Shown piece by piece: positions 56,696 to 64,000 of a stretch of 64,000 nt of DNA. This stretch comes from Clostridium kluyveri (GTDB taxonomy: Bacteria; Bacillota; Clostridia; Clostridiales; Clostridiaceae), in the NCBI RefSeq assembly GCF_001902295.1, contig NZ_CP018335.1:4030001-4094000 (forward strand), in the 5' to 3' direction. The notes beneath the pieces were generated by a model, which had not been told where the DNA came from, ran no database searches, and saw only the letters and a program-made list of their open reading frames with translations. Both the position numbers and the translations under genes were made by a program. Each line of letters begins with the position of its first letter. Positions within the stretch are counted from its first letter, which is position 1.

Positions 56696-57557
56696 TTTTA
56701 AGAAGCATACGATAATAAATCTAGTTAAACTAAATCTAAAAACATATAATCTATTAAATAGAATAATTTTTAGCTTAATACTTTTTGTGATTATTTTATA
56801 TCAAATTCTATATAGACTAAATACCTTTGGTATAACATATGGCTTAAATATAAATTTTTGGGATGGAATTTTTAGAGTTTTAAGTTATCCTATGTTATTT
56901 TTGGGATTATATTTTCCATTTATAATAATGATTACATCATCATCTAAACATACTAAAAACAAGTATATTACATTTATAATGATAAGAACTAACAAAAAAA
57001 TTAATTGGATAATTAGTAAAATAATTACTAGTTTAATTCTAAGTTTAATATTTGTAATCACATTTTTTTTATCGGTTTTCACAATTAGTTATATTTTTTT
57101 TGGATTTAGTACTAATTGGAGTATAACTATTTTAAATCCCAATAGTTTAAAATTAGTACGTGAATTATATGTGAATAGCTTTGTTTTTCAATTAATACCT
57201 ATAAAAGCATATTTTATTTCATTTCTGGAAATTTATTTATGTACAGTTATAGTTATAAATATTAGAGATATACTTATAAATTACATATCAAAGGTTTATA
57301 TAGTAAATTTAATTCTAAGTGGTTATTTATTTTTTAATATTGTTTGCAATGTATATGATTTATATGATGGGATATTCGGGTTATCTAATTATATTGGGTT
57401 AGACACTATGTCACTTATATGGCATCATAAGTTTTACAATTTTAACTATTATAGATTTACAGTAGCCCAGTCACTTGCAATAAGTTTGATGTTTTTAATT
57501 ATATTAACAGCTATTAATTTAGCAATGCATAGAAAGTTGTTGGTAGTTCATGATTAG
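56685..57557 (+). CDS. Cassette B membrane protein 2
   Basis: 290 residues, about six TM segments, AGAGGACTATCT before the ATG. The cytoplasmic loop KHTKNKYITFIMIRTNKKINWIISKI is basic, as in ABC-2 permeases. It overlaps the genes on both sides (11 and 8 bases), indicating coupled translation and fixed stoichiometry. No named family recognised. Confidence 0.78.
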   Translation: MNVNFKKHTIINLVKLNLKTYNLLNRIIFSLILFVIILYQILYRLNTFGITYGLNINFWDGIFRVLSYPMLFLGLYFPFIIMITSSSKHTKNKYITFIMIRTNKKINWIISKIITSLILSLIFVITFFLSVFTISYIFFGFSTNWSITILNPNSLKLVRELYVNSFVFQLIPIKAYFISFLEIYLCTVIVINIRDILINYISKVYIVNLILSGYLFFNIVCNVYDLYDGIFGLSNYIGLDTMSLIWHHKFYNFNYYRFTVAQSLAISLMFLIILTAINLAMHRKLLVVHD

Positions 57558-58380
57558 AAGACTTATAAAGTTAAATTTAAAAGGAACTAATAACAAAATA
57601 CATATATTAATTTTAATAATATCATCTATTATGATAACATTTATGAACTTGGGCATACTTGCTATTCCACATGAAGGATATTTATGTATGGGTGACATTC
57701 TAATTCAAACTTTTGGTGGTCTCACATCTGATTTTGATTTAACGAAGGATATTATGTCATTTATATTATGGGCAATTCCTAATGTACTAGTTATTTACTT
57801 AATTGATATTTGTGTAATGCATAAGCTTAGAGAAAGTACTATTTTAGTCCTTCCCAAAGTGAAAAGTAAACTAAAATGGCTTATAGCTTTTGATTCAACC
57901 ATTGCAATAGTAGTTATTAAATATTATTTGATATTAGTATTTTCTTCGTTGCTTATTATTTTTATGAAAATGAACTTTAATGCTTTCAGAAATTGTAATG
58001 TTATAATGAACAATTTTAATTCTTTAAATGTCAGTCTCAATCAATATTTGGTTTTAGTATACATTATTATATTAAATATATTAACTATAATATCAGTACT
58101 ATTTTTTATGAATAATTTGTATTATATTTTTTTTAATTCGAATGAAGCAAGTATAATTGGATTATTGTTCTGTATAGTGTCGGTGAATATTACAAAATTA
58201 GACTTATTAAATAAATTTACACTTATGAATCACGGAATGTTGAGAAGGCATGACATGTTTAAACTTGGATTTAAGGGATTTAATATAGGGAATTCGATTT
58301 TTTATCTAATTACTTTTTTAACTATTAATTTTATTATAGGAATATTAATAATTAAAAAAAGAGATCTCAACAATATTTAA
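57550..58380 (+). CDS. Cassette B membrane protein 3
   Basis: 276 residues with about six TM segments. It begins IRRLIKLNLKGTNNKIHILILIISSIMITF, and has a cytoplasmic loop HKLRESTILVLPKVKSKLKWLIAFD. It overlaps the previous gene by 8 bases and precedes the ATPase start by 23. Probably the third permease component of one ABC complex. Confidence 0.78.
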   Translation: MIRRLIKLNLKGTNNKIHILILIISSIMITFMNLGILAIPHEGYLCMGDILIQTFGGLTSDFDLTKDIMSFILWAIPNVLVIYLIDICVMHKLRESTILVLPKVKSKLKWLIAFDSTIAIVVIKYYLILVFSSLLIIFMKMNFNAFRNCNVIMNNFNSLNVSLNQYLVLVYIIILNILTIISVLFFMNNLYYIFFNSNEASIIGLLFCIVSVNITKLDLLNKFTLMNHGMLRRHDMFKLGFKGFNIGNSIFYLITFLTINFIIGILIIKKRDLNNI

Positions 58381-58403
58381 TTATGAGGAGAAAAGGTGTT
58401 TTT

Positions 58404-59051
58404 ATGGAGAATAATAATATAATAGAAATCGTTGATTTTACAAAAAAATTCAAAAATAATGTCATTTTAAAGAATATTAACTTGAGTATAAAGAAAGGAA
58501 AATGTTATGGATTTATAGGTCCTAATGGTTCAGGAAAAACTTTAATTTTTAAAGCTATATGTGGATTTGTTATGCCAACATCAGGTTATATAATTGTAAA
58601 AGGGAAAAAAATTGGTCTGGAAGTTGATTTTCCTGAAGATGTAGGAGTGTTAATTGAACAACCAGGTTTTTTGCCTAATTATAGTGCTTTTGAGAACTTA
58701 GAATTCTTAGCTAAAATTAATAATAAAATAGGTAAAACAGAAATTGAAAATGCATTAGAGTTTGTTAAATTATATCCTTATGAAAGAAAAAAATTAAAAA
58801 ATTATTCTTTAGGAATGAAACAACGTTTGGGAATTGCACAAGCTATTATGGAAGATCCTGAAATACTAATTCTTGATGAACCTCTAAATGGATTAGATAA
58901 AGATGGAGTAAAAATAATTAAAAATAAATTACTAGATCTTAAGAAAAAAGGGAAAACAATACTTTTAACAAGTCATATTTCACAAGATATTGAAGAATTA
59001 AGTGATTATATTTATGAAATTTGTGATAGCAATTTGAAAGTATTACGTTAA
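58404..59051 (+). CDS. Cassette B ABC transporter ATPase
   Basis: 215 residues from ATG 58404 (AAAGGTG 5 bases upstream; an ATG at 58383 has no site). Walker A is GPNGSGKTLIF, the signature YSLGMKQRLGIAQAIM, Walker B ILILDEPLNGLD, and the switch SHISQD. The SLGM-QRL-I-QAIM block is shared with the cassette A ATPase. Type: ABC-2 or lantibiotic-immunity (LanF-like) ATPase. Downstream lie mobile DNA, a LanC relic and two CPBP genes. Confidence 0.92.
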   Translation: MENNNIIEIVDFTKKFKNNVILKNINLSIKKGKCYGFIGPNGSGKTLIFKAICGFVMPTSGYIIVKGKKIGLEVDFPEDVGVLIEQPGFLPNYSAFENLEFLAKINNKIGKTEIENALEFVKLYPYERKKLKNYSLGMKQRLGIAQAIMEDPEILILDEPLNGLDKDGVKIIKNKLLDLKKKGKTILLTSHISQDIEELSDYIYEICDSNLKVLR

Positions 59052-59135
59052 CTAAGTTATTATATTAAATAATAACTTTTATACGTTGTGCTAGTCGATT
59101 TATTGTATTGAAAATCTGTATTAAATTTCTGTACA

Positions 59136-59225
59136 CCAAAGGGTGGAAAATATTCTATCCGAACGCTACCATTGCTAATACTCCCACCTTCTTCAAAGTG
59201 GGAGATAAGCAGTTCCTACAGCAAA
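59136..59225 (+). mobile_element. Right-end remnant of an IS200/IS605-type element
   Basis: CCGAACGCTACCATTGCTAA followed by hairpin CTCCCAC/GTGGGAG (59181-59204) and ATAAGCAGTTCC has the look of the TnpB-side end of IS605-type elements. No tnpA or tnpB coding sequence remains. The frame through it continues to 59347 and reads HLIRIVGENASGNFNIKIIS, of unknown origin. Confidence 0.5.
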
Positions 59226-59460
59226 CTCCACCTGAACCTAAGAATCACTTGATTAGAATTGTGGGAGAAAATGCATCTGGTAATTTTAACATAAAAATAA
59301 TTTCAAATAATAATATAAATGTTTTTTATAAAGATATATTTCAATAAATAATATTATGTTAATATGGCAAAGAACATCCACAGCCAGTATACTAAATAAT
59401 TATAAAAAAATAAAAAGAGGTTTTTTGTTTTTTTGTTGAATATTAACACATTATGAAAAT

Positions 59461-59843
59461 ATGCGTAGGGGTCACATTATTAATTTAGGATTATATCACG
59501 GAATAACAGGACTCTTAGCTGCTTTAACAATCGCATTAAAAGAAGGTATTGAAATAAAAGGACAATATGAAAGCATAAAGAAAATATAGATACAAATAAT
59601 AATATATTTGGTAACACAAGAAAAAAGATACTAGATAAAATTATAAGTTTATATAATAAAAATGCCCTCTTAGGATTTTATAATATTGATATTGATGAAA
59701 AAAATTATCTTAAGAAAGATTATGAATTAATAAATTCTAATAATATATTTTTATTATCAGGTTCTATTGGAGTTATATTAACTCTATTGTCACTTATAAA
59801 ACCAGTAAAAACAAATTGGATGAGGCATTTTTTAATAAGATAA
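59461..59843 (+). pseudogene. LanC-like lanthionine cyclase relic
   Basis: The first frame (59461-59589) reads INLGLYHGITGLLAALTIAL then KEGIEIKGQYESIKKI, like the NLGLSHGIAGPLALLS...G-EVEGQ block of LanC cyclases. A second piece ends at 59843: LLSGSIGVILTLLSLIKPVKTNW, like the C-terminal LEGAAGVALALLS segment. The central part with the zinc-binding Cys and Cys-His residues is missing. Non-functional, but it shows a lanthipeptide locus once stood here. Confidence 0.6.
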
Positions 59844-59962
59844 CACCTTGGTAATTTAGTTAAAATATTAGAAGCAAACAGAAATGCTGATCCTTGTAAT
59901 ATATAAAAATCAAGTTCTTTGAGTTTTCAAGAGGATCCTCATCACAGATAGGGGGATGTTTT

Positions 59963-60493
59963 GTGATAAAAAAATTGCATAATTACTTAATAAATATATC
60001 TATGTTTAAATTTATTTTAATTACTTCAATAGTGCCCTGCTTTATATCATACATTATTCTTTTCTTAATAAAAAACTTTATAAGACAACTTCCTAATGAT
60101 ATTATTGAAATTAACAATTTATTAATAACAAATGTACCATTTGCTATTAATGGCATTTTGTTTGCACCATTAATTGAAACATTAATATTTCAGGTTATAA
60201 TAATAGGTATATTTTTATATTATTCATATTCTAAAACCATACAAATAATTGCAGTAATTGTATCCTCAATATGTTTTGCAATCCCTCACTTTTTTAATAC
60301 CAATGATGTGATCTGGGGATCACTTTGGGCAGTACAAGCTGGAGTTAAAGGATTGATTTTTGGATATGCATTTATTGTATATTTTTTTAAATCAAAAAGA
60401 ATTGATGTAGCCGGTTTTGTAGTATTTTCAGAACATTCAATTAATAATTTGTTAGGTATAATAATAACTCTTATATTTTATAAATTACTTTAA
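59963..60493 (+). CDS. CPBP-family intramembrane protein, copy 1
   Basis: 176 residues from a GTG start with AGGGGG about 8 bases upstream. About five TM segments. CPBP motifs: motif 1 is ETLIFQ (E72, degenerate from EExxxR), motif 2 FAIPH (F105-H109) and motif 3 HSINN (H158-N162) are complete. Family knowledge: CPBP (CAAX protease/bacteriocin-processing) proteins often give immunity to bacteriocins. It sits downstream of cassette B and a LanC relic, which fits immunity. Its near-copy follows 749 bases on. Confidence 0.78.
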   Translation: MIKKLHNYLINISMFKFILITSIVPCFISYIILFLIKNFIRQLPNDIIEINNLLITNVPFAINGILFAPLIETLIFQVIIIGIFLYYSYSKTIQIIAVIVSSICFAIPHFFNTNDVIWGSLWAVQAGVKGLIFGYAFIVYFFKSKRIDVAGFVVFSEHSINNLLGIIITLIFYKLL

Positions 60494-60501
60494 TATAGGA
60501 T

Positions 60502-60645
60502 GACCTAAAGTAGACCCCTTTGTCAAAACAAATTTTTAACATACTTATGTTAGGCTATGATTAAAATATATATTTCAGCAAATTCAAAACTATAATTTTT
60601 CTTCATAATTTTTGGGTCCATTATAAGAGCCCACTTTAGGTTTCA
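60502..60645. repeat. MITE-like insertion between the duplicated genes
   Basis: GACCTAAAGTAGACCCC at the left and its imperfect complement (GAGCCCACTTTAGGT) at the right enclose about 140 bases without a gene. The left end resembles those of IS3-type elements. It interrupts the duplicated segment exactly at the junction of the two units. Confidence 0.5.
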
Positions 60646-60711
60646 ACAATATAAAAATCAAGTTCTTTGAGTTTTCAAGAGGATTCTCATCACAGATAGG
60701 GGGGATGTTTT

Positions 60712-61242
60712 GTGATAAAAAAATTGCATAATTACTTAACAAATATATCTATGCTTAAATTTATTTTAATTACTTCAATAGTACCCTGCTTTATATCGTA
60801 CATTGCTTTTTTCTTAATAGAAAATTTTGTGAAATCGCTTCCTAATGATATTGTTGAAATTAATAATTTACTAATAACAAATATATCATCTGCTATTAAC
60901 GGTATCTTATTTGCGCCACTAGGCGAAACATTAATATGTCAGGTTATAATAATAGGTATATTCTTATATTATTCATATTCTAAAACCATACAAATAATTG
61001 CAGTAATTGTATCCTCAATATGTTTTGGAATCCCTCACTTTTTTAATACCAACGATGTGATCTGGGGATTATTTTGGGCAATACAGGCTGGAGTTAAAGG
61101 GCTGATTTGGGGATATGCGTTCATTGTATATTTTTTTAAGTCAAAAAGAATTGATGTAGCTGGTTTTGTAGTATTTTTAGATCATTCAATTAATAACTTG
61201 TTAAGTATAGTAATAACTTTTATATTTTACAAATTGCTTTGA
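60712..61242 (+). CDS. CPBP-family intramembrane protein, copy 2
   Basis: 176 residues, same length as copy 1 and clearly a recent duplicate: the N-terminal 30 residues and the block ETLI.QVIIIGIFLYYSYSK onwards are almost identical, while residues about 31-60 differ most. Motifs: ETLICQ, FGIPH and HSINN. The duplicated unit includes about 60 bases upstream (AATATAAAAATCAAGTTC...), so both copies have the same GTG start and G-rich binding site. The variable extracytoplasmic part could reflect specificity for different peptides. Confidence 0.78.
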   Translation: MIKKLHNYLTNISMLKFILITSIVPCFISYIAFFLIENFVKSLPNDIVEINNLLITNISSAINGILFAPLGETLICQVIIIGIFLYYSYSKTIQIIAVIVSSICFGIPHFFNTNDVIWGLFWAIQAGVKGLIWGYAFIVYFFKSKRIDVAGFVVFLDHSINNLLSIVITFIFYKLL

Positions 61243-61253
61243 TATAGGATAAC

Positions 61254-62447
61254 CTACACAAAAGCTTTCAACTTTCTATATGCAGCTTTATATACCCAAA
61301 AAGCATTTGCCAAAAGTAAACCACCTGTGACAATAAATACACTGCGGATTCCAAATCGTGATGCTATCTGACCACCTAGTATTGAACCGCTGAAAGTACC
61401 AAGATACTGTGCCGATATACTAAATCCAAATATTCTTCCTATCAAATGCTCCGGGCTAATCTTTCTAACTATTACATTAACTGAAGGAGTCAATCCTGCA
61501 ATTGCAAGTCCTAAAATAAATCTGAGCAGCATAAGCTGCCATGGACTTTTTACAAAAGCCTGAGGTACAAATACAATTCCCGCTGCAATAAGTGCCATAA
61601 GAATAACCTTTCTAGCTCCGATTCTGTCTGAAAGTTTTCCAAGTCTAGGTGCAGCTATTATGCTGGCTAATCCTGATGCTGAAAATGTAAGCCCTGAAAT
61701 CAATGCCACATGTTCAGAAGAATGGGCCAGTTCAGTAACATACACCGTTACAATAGGTTCTATGGAATAAAGAGCAAGCTGCAAAACAAAAGATGTCACA
61801 AACATAATTACTATCAAATTACGATTTGGTATTACATTCCACACCTCTTTTATATTAAGCACCCTCTTTTCTGAAGGTATAAAATTCTCTTTAACAAATA
61901 CAGCTGTTGTTATAAATACAATCATCATAAGAGTTCCAGTTACAAAAAATACACTTTGCAGTCCCAGAATTTCTTCTAGATATCCTCCAATGGTAGGTCC
62001 TATAAGTGAACCCGATACAGAAGCTGTGGAAAGTGTTCCAAGGGCAAATCCCACATGTTCCCGTTCAGTCTGGGTAGCAATTAATGTAATGCAAGCTGTA
62101 CTATACCCTGTAATAACACCTTGAAGCAGCCGCAGCACTATAAGTTGATACACATTATGTGAAAATCCCATGCAAAATATTACAATTGACATTCCTAGAC
62201 TAGCTCTCAAAAGCATTAACTTTCTTCCATATTTGTCTGCGGCTTCACCCCAAATTGGTGAAAAAACAGCAGAAACTACAAAGGTAACACCAAAAGCAAT
62301 CCCTGAAAGCTGCTCAATAGAATTTGTGTCATGGATTCCAAGATACTTAATGTAAAGGGGCATCACAGGAGCTATCTGGCTCATTCCTATTAATGTTACA
62401 AACATACCAAACCAACAAACTATCAAATTTCTCTTCCAAATCTTCAT
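61254..62447 (-). CDS. MFS-type multidrug exporter
   Basis: 397 residues with 12 TM segments. The motif-A loop reads GEAADKYGRKLMLLRA (about 67-82) and is repeated as GKLSDRIGARKVILMA in the second half. LRLLQGVITG and SLIGPTIGGYLEE are motif B/C-like regions of drug:H+ antiporters. AAGAAGGC precedes the ATG. It is convergent with the CPBP genes and divergent from the TetR gene, which may control it. Confidence 0.93.
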   Translation of the reverse strand: MKIWKRNLIVCWFGMFVTLIGMSQIAPVMPLYIKYLGIHDTNSIEQLSGIAFGVTFVVSAVFSPIWGEAADKYGRKLMLLRASLGMSIVIFCMGFSHNVYQLIVLRLLQGVITGYSTACITLIATQTEREHVGFALGTLSTASVSGSLIGPTIGGYLEEILGLQSVFFVTGTLMMIVFITTAVFVKENFIPSEKRVLNIKEVWNVIPNRNLIVIMFVTSFVLQLALYSIEPIVTVYVTELAHSSEHVALISGLTFSASGLASIIAAPRLGKLSDRIGARKVILMALIAAGIVFVPQAFVKSPWQLMLLRFILGLAIAGLTPSVNVIVRKISPEHLIGRIFGFSISAQYLGTFSGSILGGQIASRFGIRSVFIVTGGLLLANAFWVYKAAYRKLKAFV

Positions 62448-62566
62448 AAATTAAGCCTTCTTATATTCGTAATGTTTAACCCTATTATAAATAATACCAT
62501 AAACTTTTCTAAAAATATGCGTAAACTTACACTTATAGAATAATACTTTTTCCCACAAAAACTCAA

Positions 62567-62614
62567 TTGACAACAATATTAAAAAGTAGTACATTGTAAG
62601 TGAGTACTTACTCA
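62567..62614 (+). promoter_or_regulatory. tetR-type promoter and dyad operator
   Basis: -35 TTGACA (62567-62572), 17 bases, -10 TACATT (62590-62595). A dyad TGAGTA-CT-TACTCA (62601-62614) covers the expected transcription start, as for an autoregulating TetR-family repressor. Confidence 0.7.
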
Positions 62615-62636
62615 TCTATTTACGTGGAGGTATAAT

Positions 62637-63314
62637 ATGAATTTCTCAGATGACAATTATGAAAAACTTTTTGAAAATTTTTTGAATGATAACAATTTAA
62701 GTGATAAAGAATTCACAGAAAGACAATGGCAAATTCTCAATGCCGCTATTAAGGTCTTTTCTGAAAATGGCTATGGAAACAGCAGAACCAGTGAAATTGC
62801 AAAAGAGGCATCTGTAGCTGAAGGAACAATATTTAGATATTACAAGACAAAAAAAGATCTGCTTATGGGACTTATAATTCCCTTTGCCACAAAATTCATG
62901 AAACCACTTGTACTGGAATCTGGAATAAAAATAATGGAAAGCAGTGAGGATAAACCCATAGATGAAGTTTTAAAAGAACTTATGGCAGATAGAATAGAAC
63001 TTGTTAAAAAAAATCTTCCACTTATTAAAACTGTCCTGGTGGAGGCATCCTATCATCCAGAACTTTTAACTGTACTTAAGGAGCAAATAATATCTAAAGC
63101 TTTTCCTGTAGTTGAAAAATTTATAAGTGAATATGTTAAGAAAAATGAGCTGCGGAATATTGATTCTTCTTTGATATTACGCAGTATAGTAAGCATTATA
63201 GGAGGATACATATTTTTAAGCAGTGTTTTTCCTGAATGTTTTGCAGGAGAAGGAGATAAGAAAGAAATCGATAAATTAACGGATATTTTACTCAATGGTA
63301 TTATACAAAAATAA
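62637..63314 (+). CDS. TetR/AcrR-family transcriptional regulator
   Basis: 225 residues. A short acidic N-terminal extension precedes the TetR HTH (residues about 23-70: TERQWQILNAAIKVFSENGYGNSRTSEIAKEASVAEGTIFRYYKTKKDLL). The helical C-terminal domain binds an unknown ligand. GTGGAGG precedes the ATG. It is followed after 18 bases by an HlyD-type adaptor gene, so it is likely the autorepressor of an efflux operon that continues beyond the window. Confidence 0.93.
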   Translation: MNFSDDNYEKLFENFLNDNNLSDKEFTERQWQILNAAIKVFSENGYGNSRTSEIAKEASVAEGTIFRYYKTKKDLLMGLIIPFATKFMKPLVLESGIKIMESSEDKPIDEVLKELMADRIELVKKNLPLIKTVLVEASYHPELLTVLKEQIISKAFPVVEKFISEYVKKNELRNIDSSLILRSIVSIIGGYIFLSSVFPECFAGEGDKKEIDKLTDILLNGIIQK

Positions 63315-63332
63315 AAAAGAGGAGGAAGCTCC

Positions 63333-64000
63333 ATGAAAAATAAACTGAAAAATATGAAACCAGTTATTATTTTTACTGTAATTTTAATAGGTCTATCCAT
63401 ATTTTTTGTTATTAAAAATACTATGGATAAAAGCTCCAATGAATTTCAGTTTTCAGGTACTGTAGAAGCAGATGAATTAAATGCCAGTAGTGAACTATCA
63501 GGAAAAATAAAGGATATCAAAGTGGAAGAAGGTACTAAAGTTAAATCTGGAGATATAATAGCAGTACTAGATTCAGATGAAAATACAATTAATGTGAATC
63601 AGGCTAATATTTCACTTGAAAATGCAGAAAATGAACTAGGGAAAGTTAACGACGGCACCAGAGTTGAAGAGATAAATGCACAAAAAGAACTGGTAAAACA
63701 AAGTGAATCTCTGGTAACACAAGGGGAAGCTGCCCTTGAAACTTCCCAGAATAATCTTAATAACGCCCAGACTAACTATGATTATAAGAAAAAAATATAT
63801 GATGACCATTTAACTCTTAATGAAAAAGGGTATGAATCTAATGAAAATTTAGATAAATACAAAAATGATTTGGATAATGCCCAAACAGCCCTAAATAATG
63901 CAAAAAATGCCCTATCATCTGCAAATGCTCAGCTGGAAAGCTCTAAAGCCCAACTGGCAGCTGCCACTGATAAACTTAATCTTTTAGTCAGTGGTGCTAC
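63333..64000 (+). CDS. HlyD-family membrane fusion adaptor, 3' end outside the window
   Basis: AGAGGAGG precedes ATG 63333 and the frame is open to the last base (222 codons). A TM anchor at about 9-27 is followed by the first lipoyl-like half motif (GTVEADELNASSELSGKIKDIKVEEGTKVKSGDIIAVLDSDE) and a long coiled-coil hairpin with repeated alanine/asparagine heptads (about 90-215). Typical of efflux adaptors, which would be followed by ABC or RND/MFS transporter genes. It forms an operon with the TetR regulator. Confidence 0.9.
   Translation, partial: MKNKLKNMKPVIIFTVILIGLSIFFVIKNTMDKSSNEFQFSGTVEADELNASSELSGKIKDIKVEEGTKVKSGDIIAVLDSDENTINVNQANISLENAENELGKVNDGTRVEEINAQKELVKQSESLVTQGEAALETSQNNLNNAQTNYDYKKKIYDDHLTLNEKGYESNENLDKYKNDLDNAQTALNNAKNALSSANAQLESSKAQLAAATDKLNLLVSGA

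Noticed and set aside
1..64000. CRISPR array, tRNA or rRNA genes
   Set aside because: No regularly spaced direct repeats and no tRNA or rRNA-like sequences were seen on either strand.

Overview
The window is AT-rich DNA with strong purine-rich ribosome binding sites, many GTG/TTG starts, a glgC/glgD pair, a YidC-type insertase, an agr-type peptide signalling locus and many insertion sequences. This fits a low-GC Gram-positive anaerobe of the genus Clostridium or a close relative; the species cannot be fixed from sequence alone. Reading from the left, 1-15.2 kb is a conserved metabolic block. It holds a 5'-truncated type I pullulanase, a YaiI/YqxD-family protein, glucose-6-phosphate isomerase, a MerR/RacA-like DNA-binding protein, and a six-gene minus-strand glycogen operon (glgB-glgA-glgP-GH13 amylase-glgC-glgD). 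The operon lets the cell build glycogen from glucose-1-P (GlgC/D, A, B) and release it again (GlgP, GH13 enzyme, pullulanase), with Pgi linking to glycolysis.

From 15.5 to 27.5 kb lie membrane and stress functions. There is a YidC insertase with a small membrane protein, a BlaI/BlaR-like repressor and membrane-protease pair with two clear operators, and a MATE pump with a MarR regulator and a 17-bp perfect inverted-repeat operator. Next come an FtsX-type permease with its ATPase, and a second ATPase plus large permease that resemble the export/immunity pair of lactococcin-972-type bacteriocin loci.

From 27.5 to 63 kb the window is an accessory island crowded with broken mobile elements: IS66, IS110, an IS6-like element, IS4, IS982, Tn3 and IS200/IS605 pieces, and two identically truncated transposase 5' halves. 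Between them sit several small-peptide or transport systems. Cassette A (28.8-32.6 kb, minus) and cassette B (55.3-59.1 kb, plus) share one plan: a small secreted protein, three different ABC-2-like membrane proteins and one ABC ATPase with a SLGM-Q-R signature. Cassette A also has a single-pass membrane protein. Cassette B is followed by a LanC (lanthionine cyclase) relic and a tandem duplicate of a CPBP-family membrane protein. The pair of cassettes is the best candidate here for an undescribed peptide export/immunity system.

A full agr-type quorum-sensing locus lies at 45.7-49.8 kb: agrB-agrD on plus; agrA-agrC on minus; and a divergent SpoIIM-like plus multi-pass membrane pair with an ABC transporter beyond. 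Its promoter region is a 186-bp structured repeat. A second, 95% identical copy at 36.05-36.24 kb abuts an IS66 element whose far side carries the last 35 codons of a second AgrC, so a second agr locus has been destroyed. A MacAB-like efflux set (39.0-41.9 kb) lies between. At the right end, a minus-strand MFS exporter is followed by a TetR regulator with a dyad operator and an HlyD-type adaptor that runs off the window.
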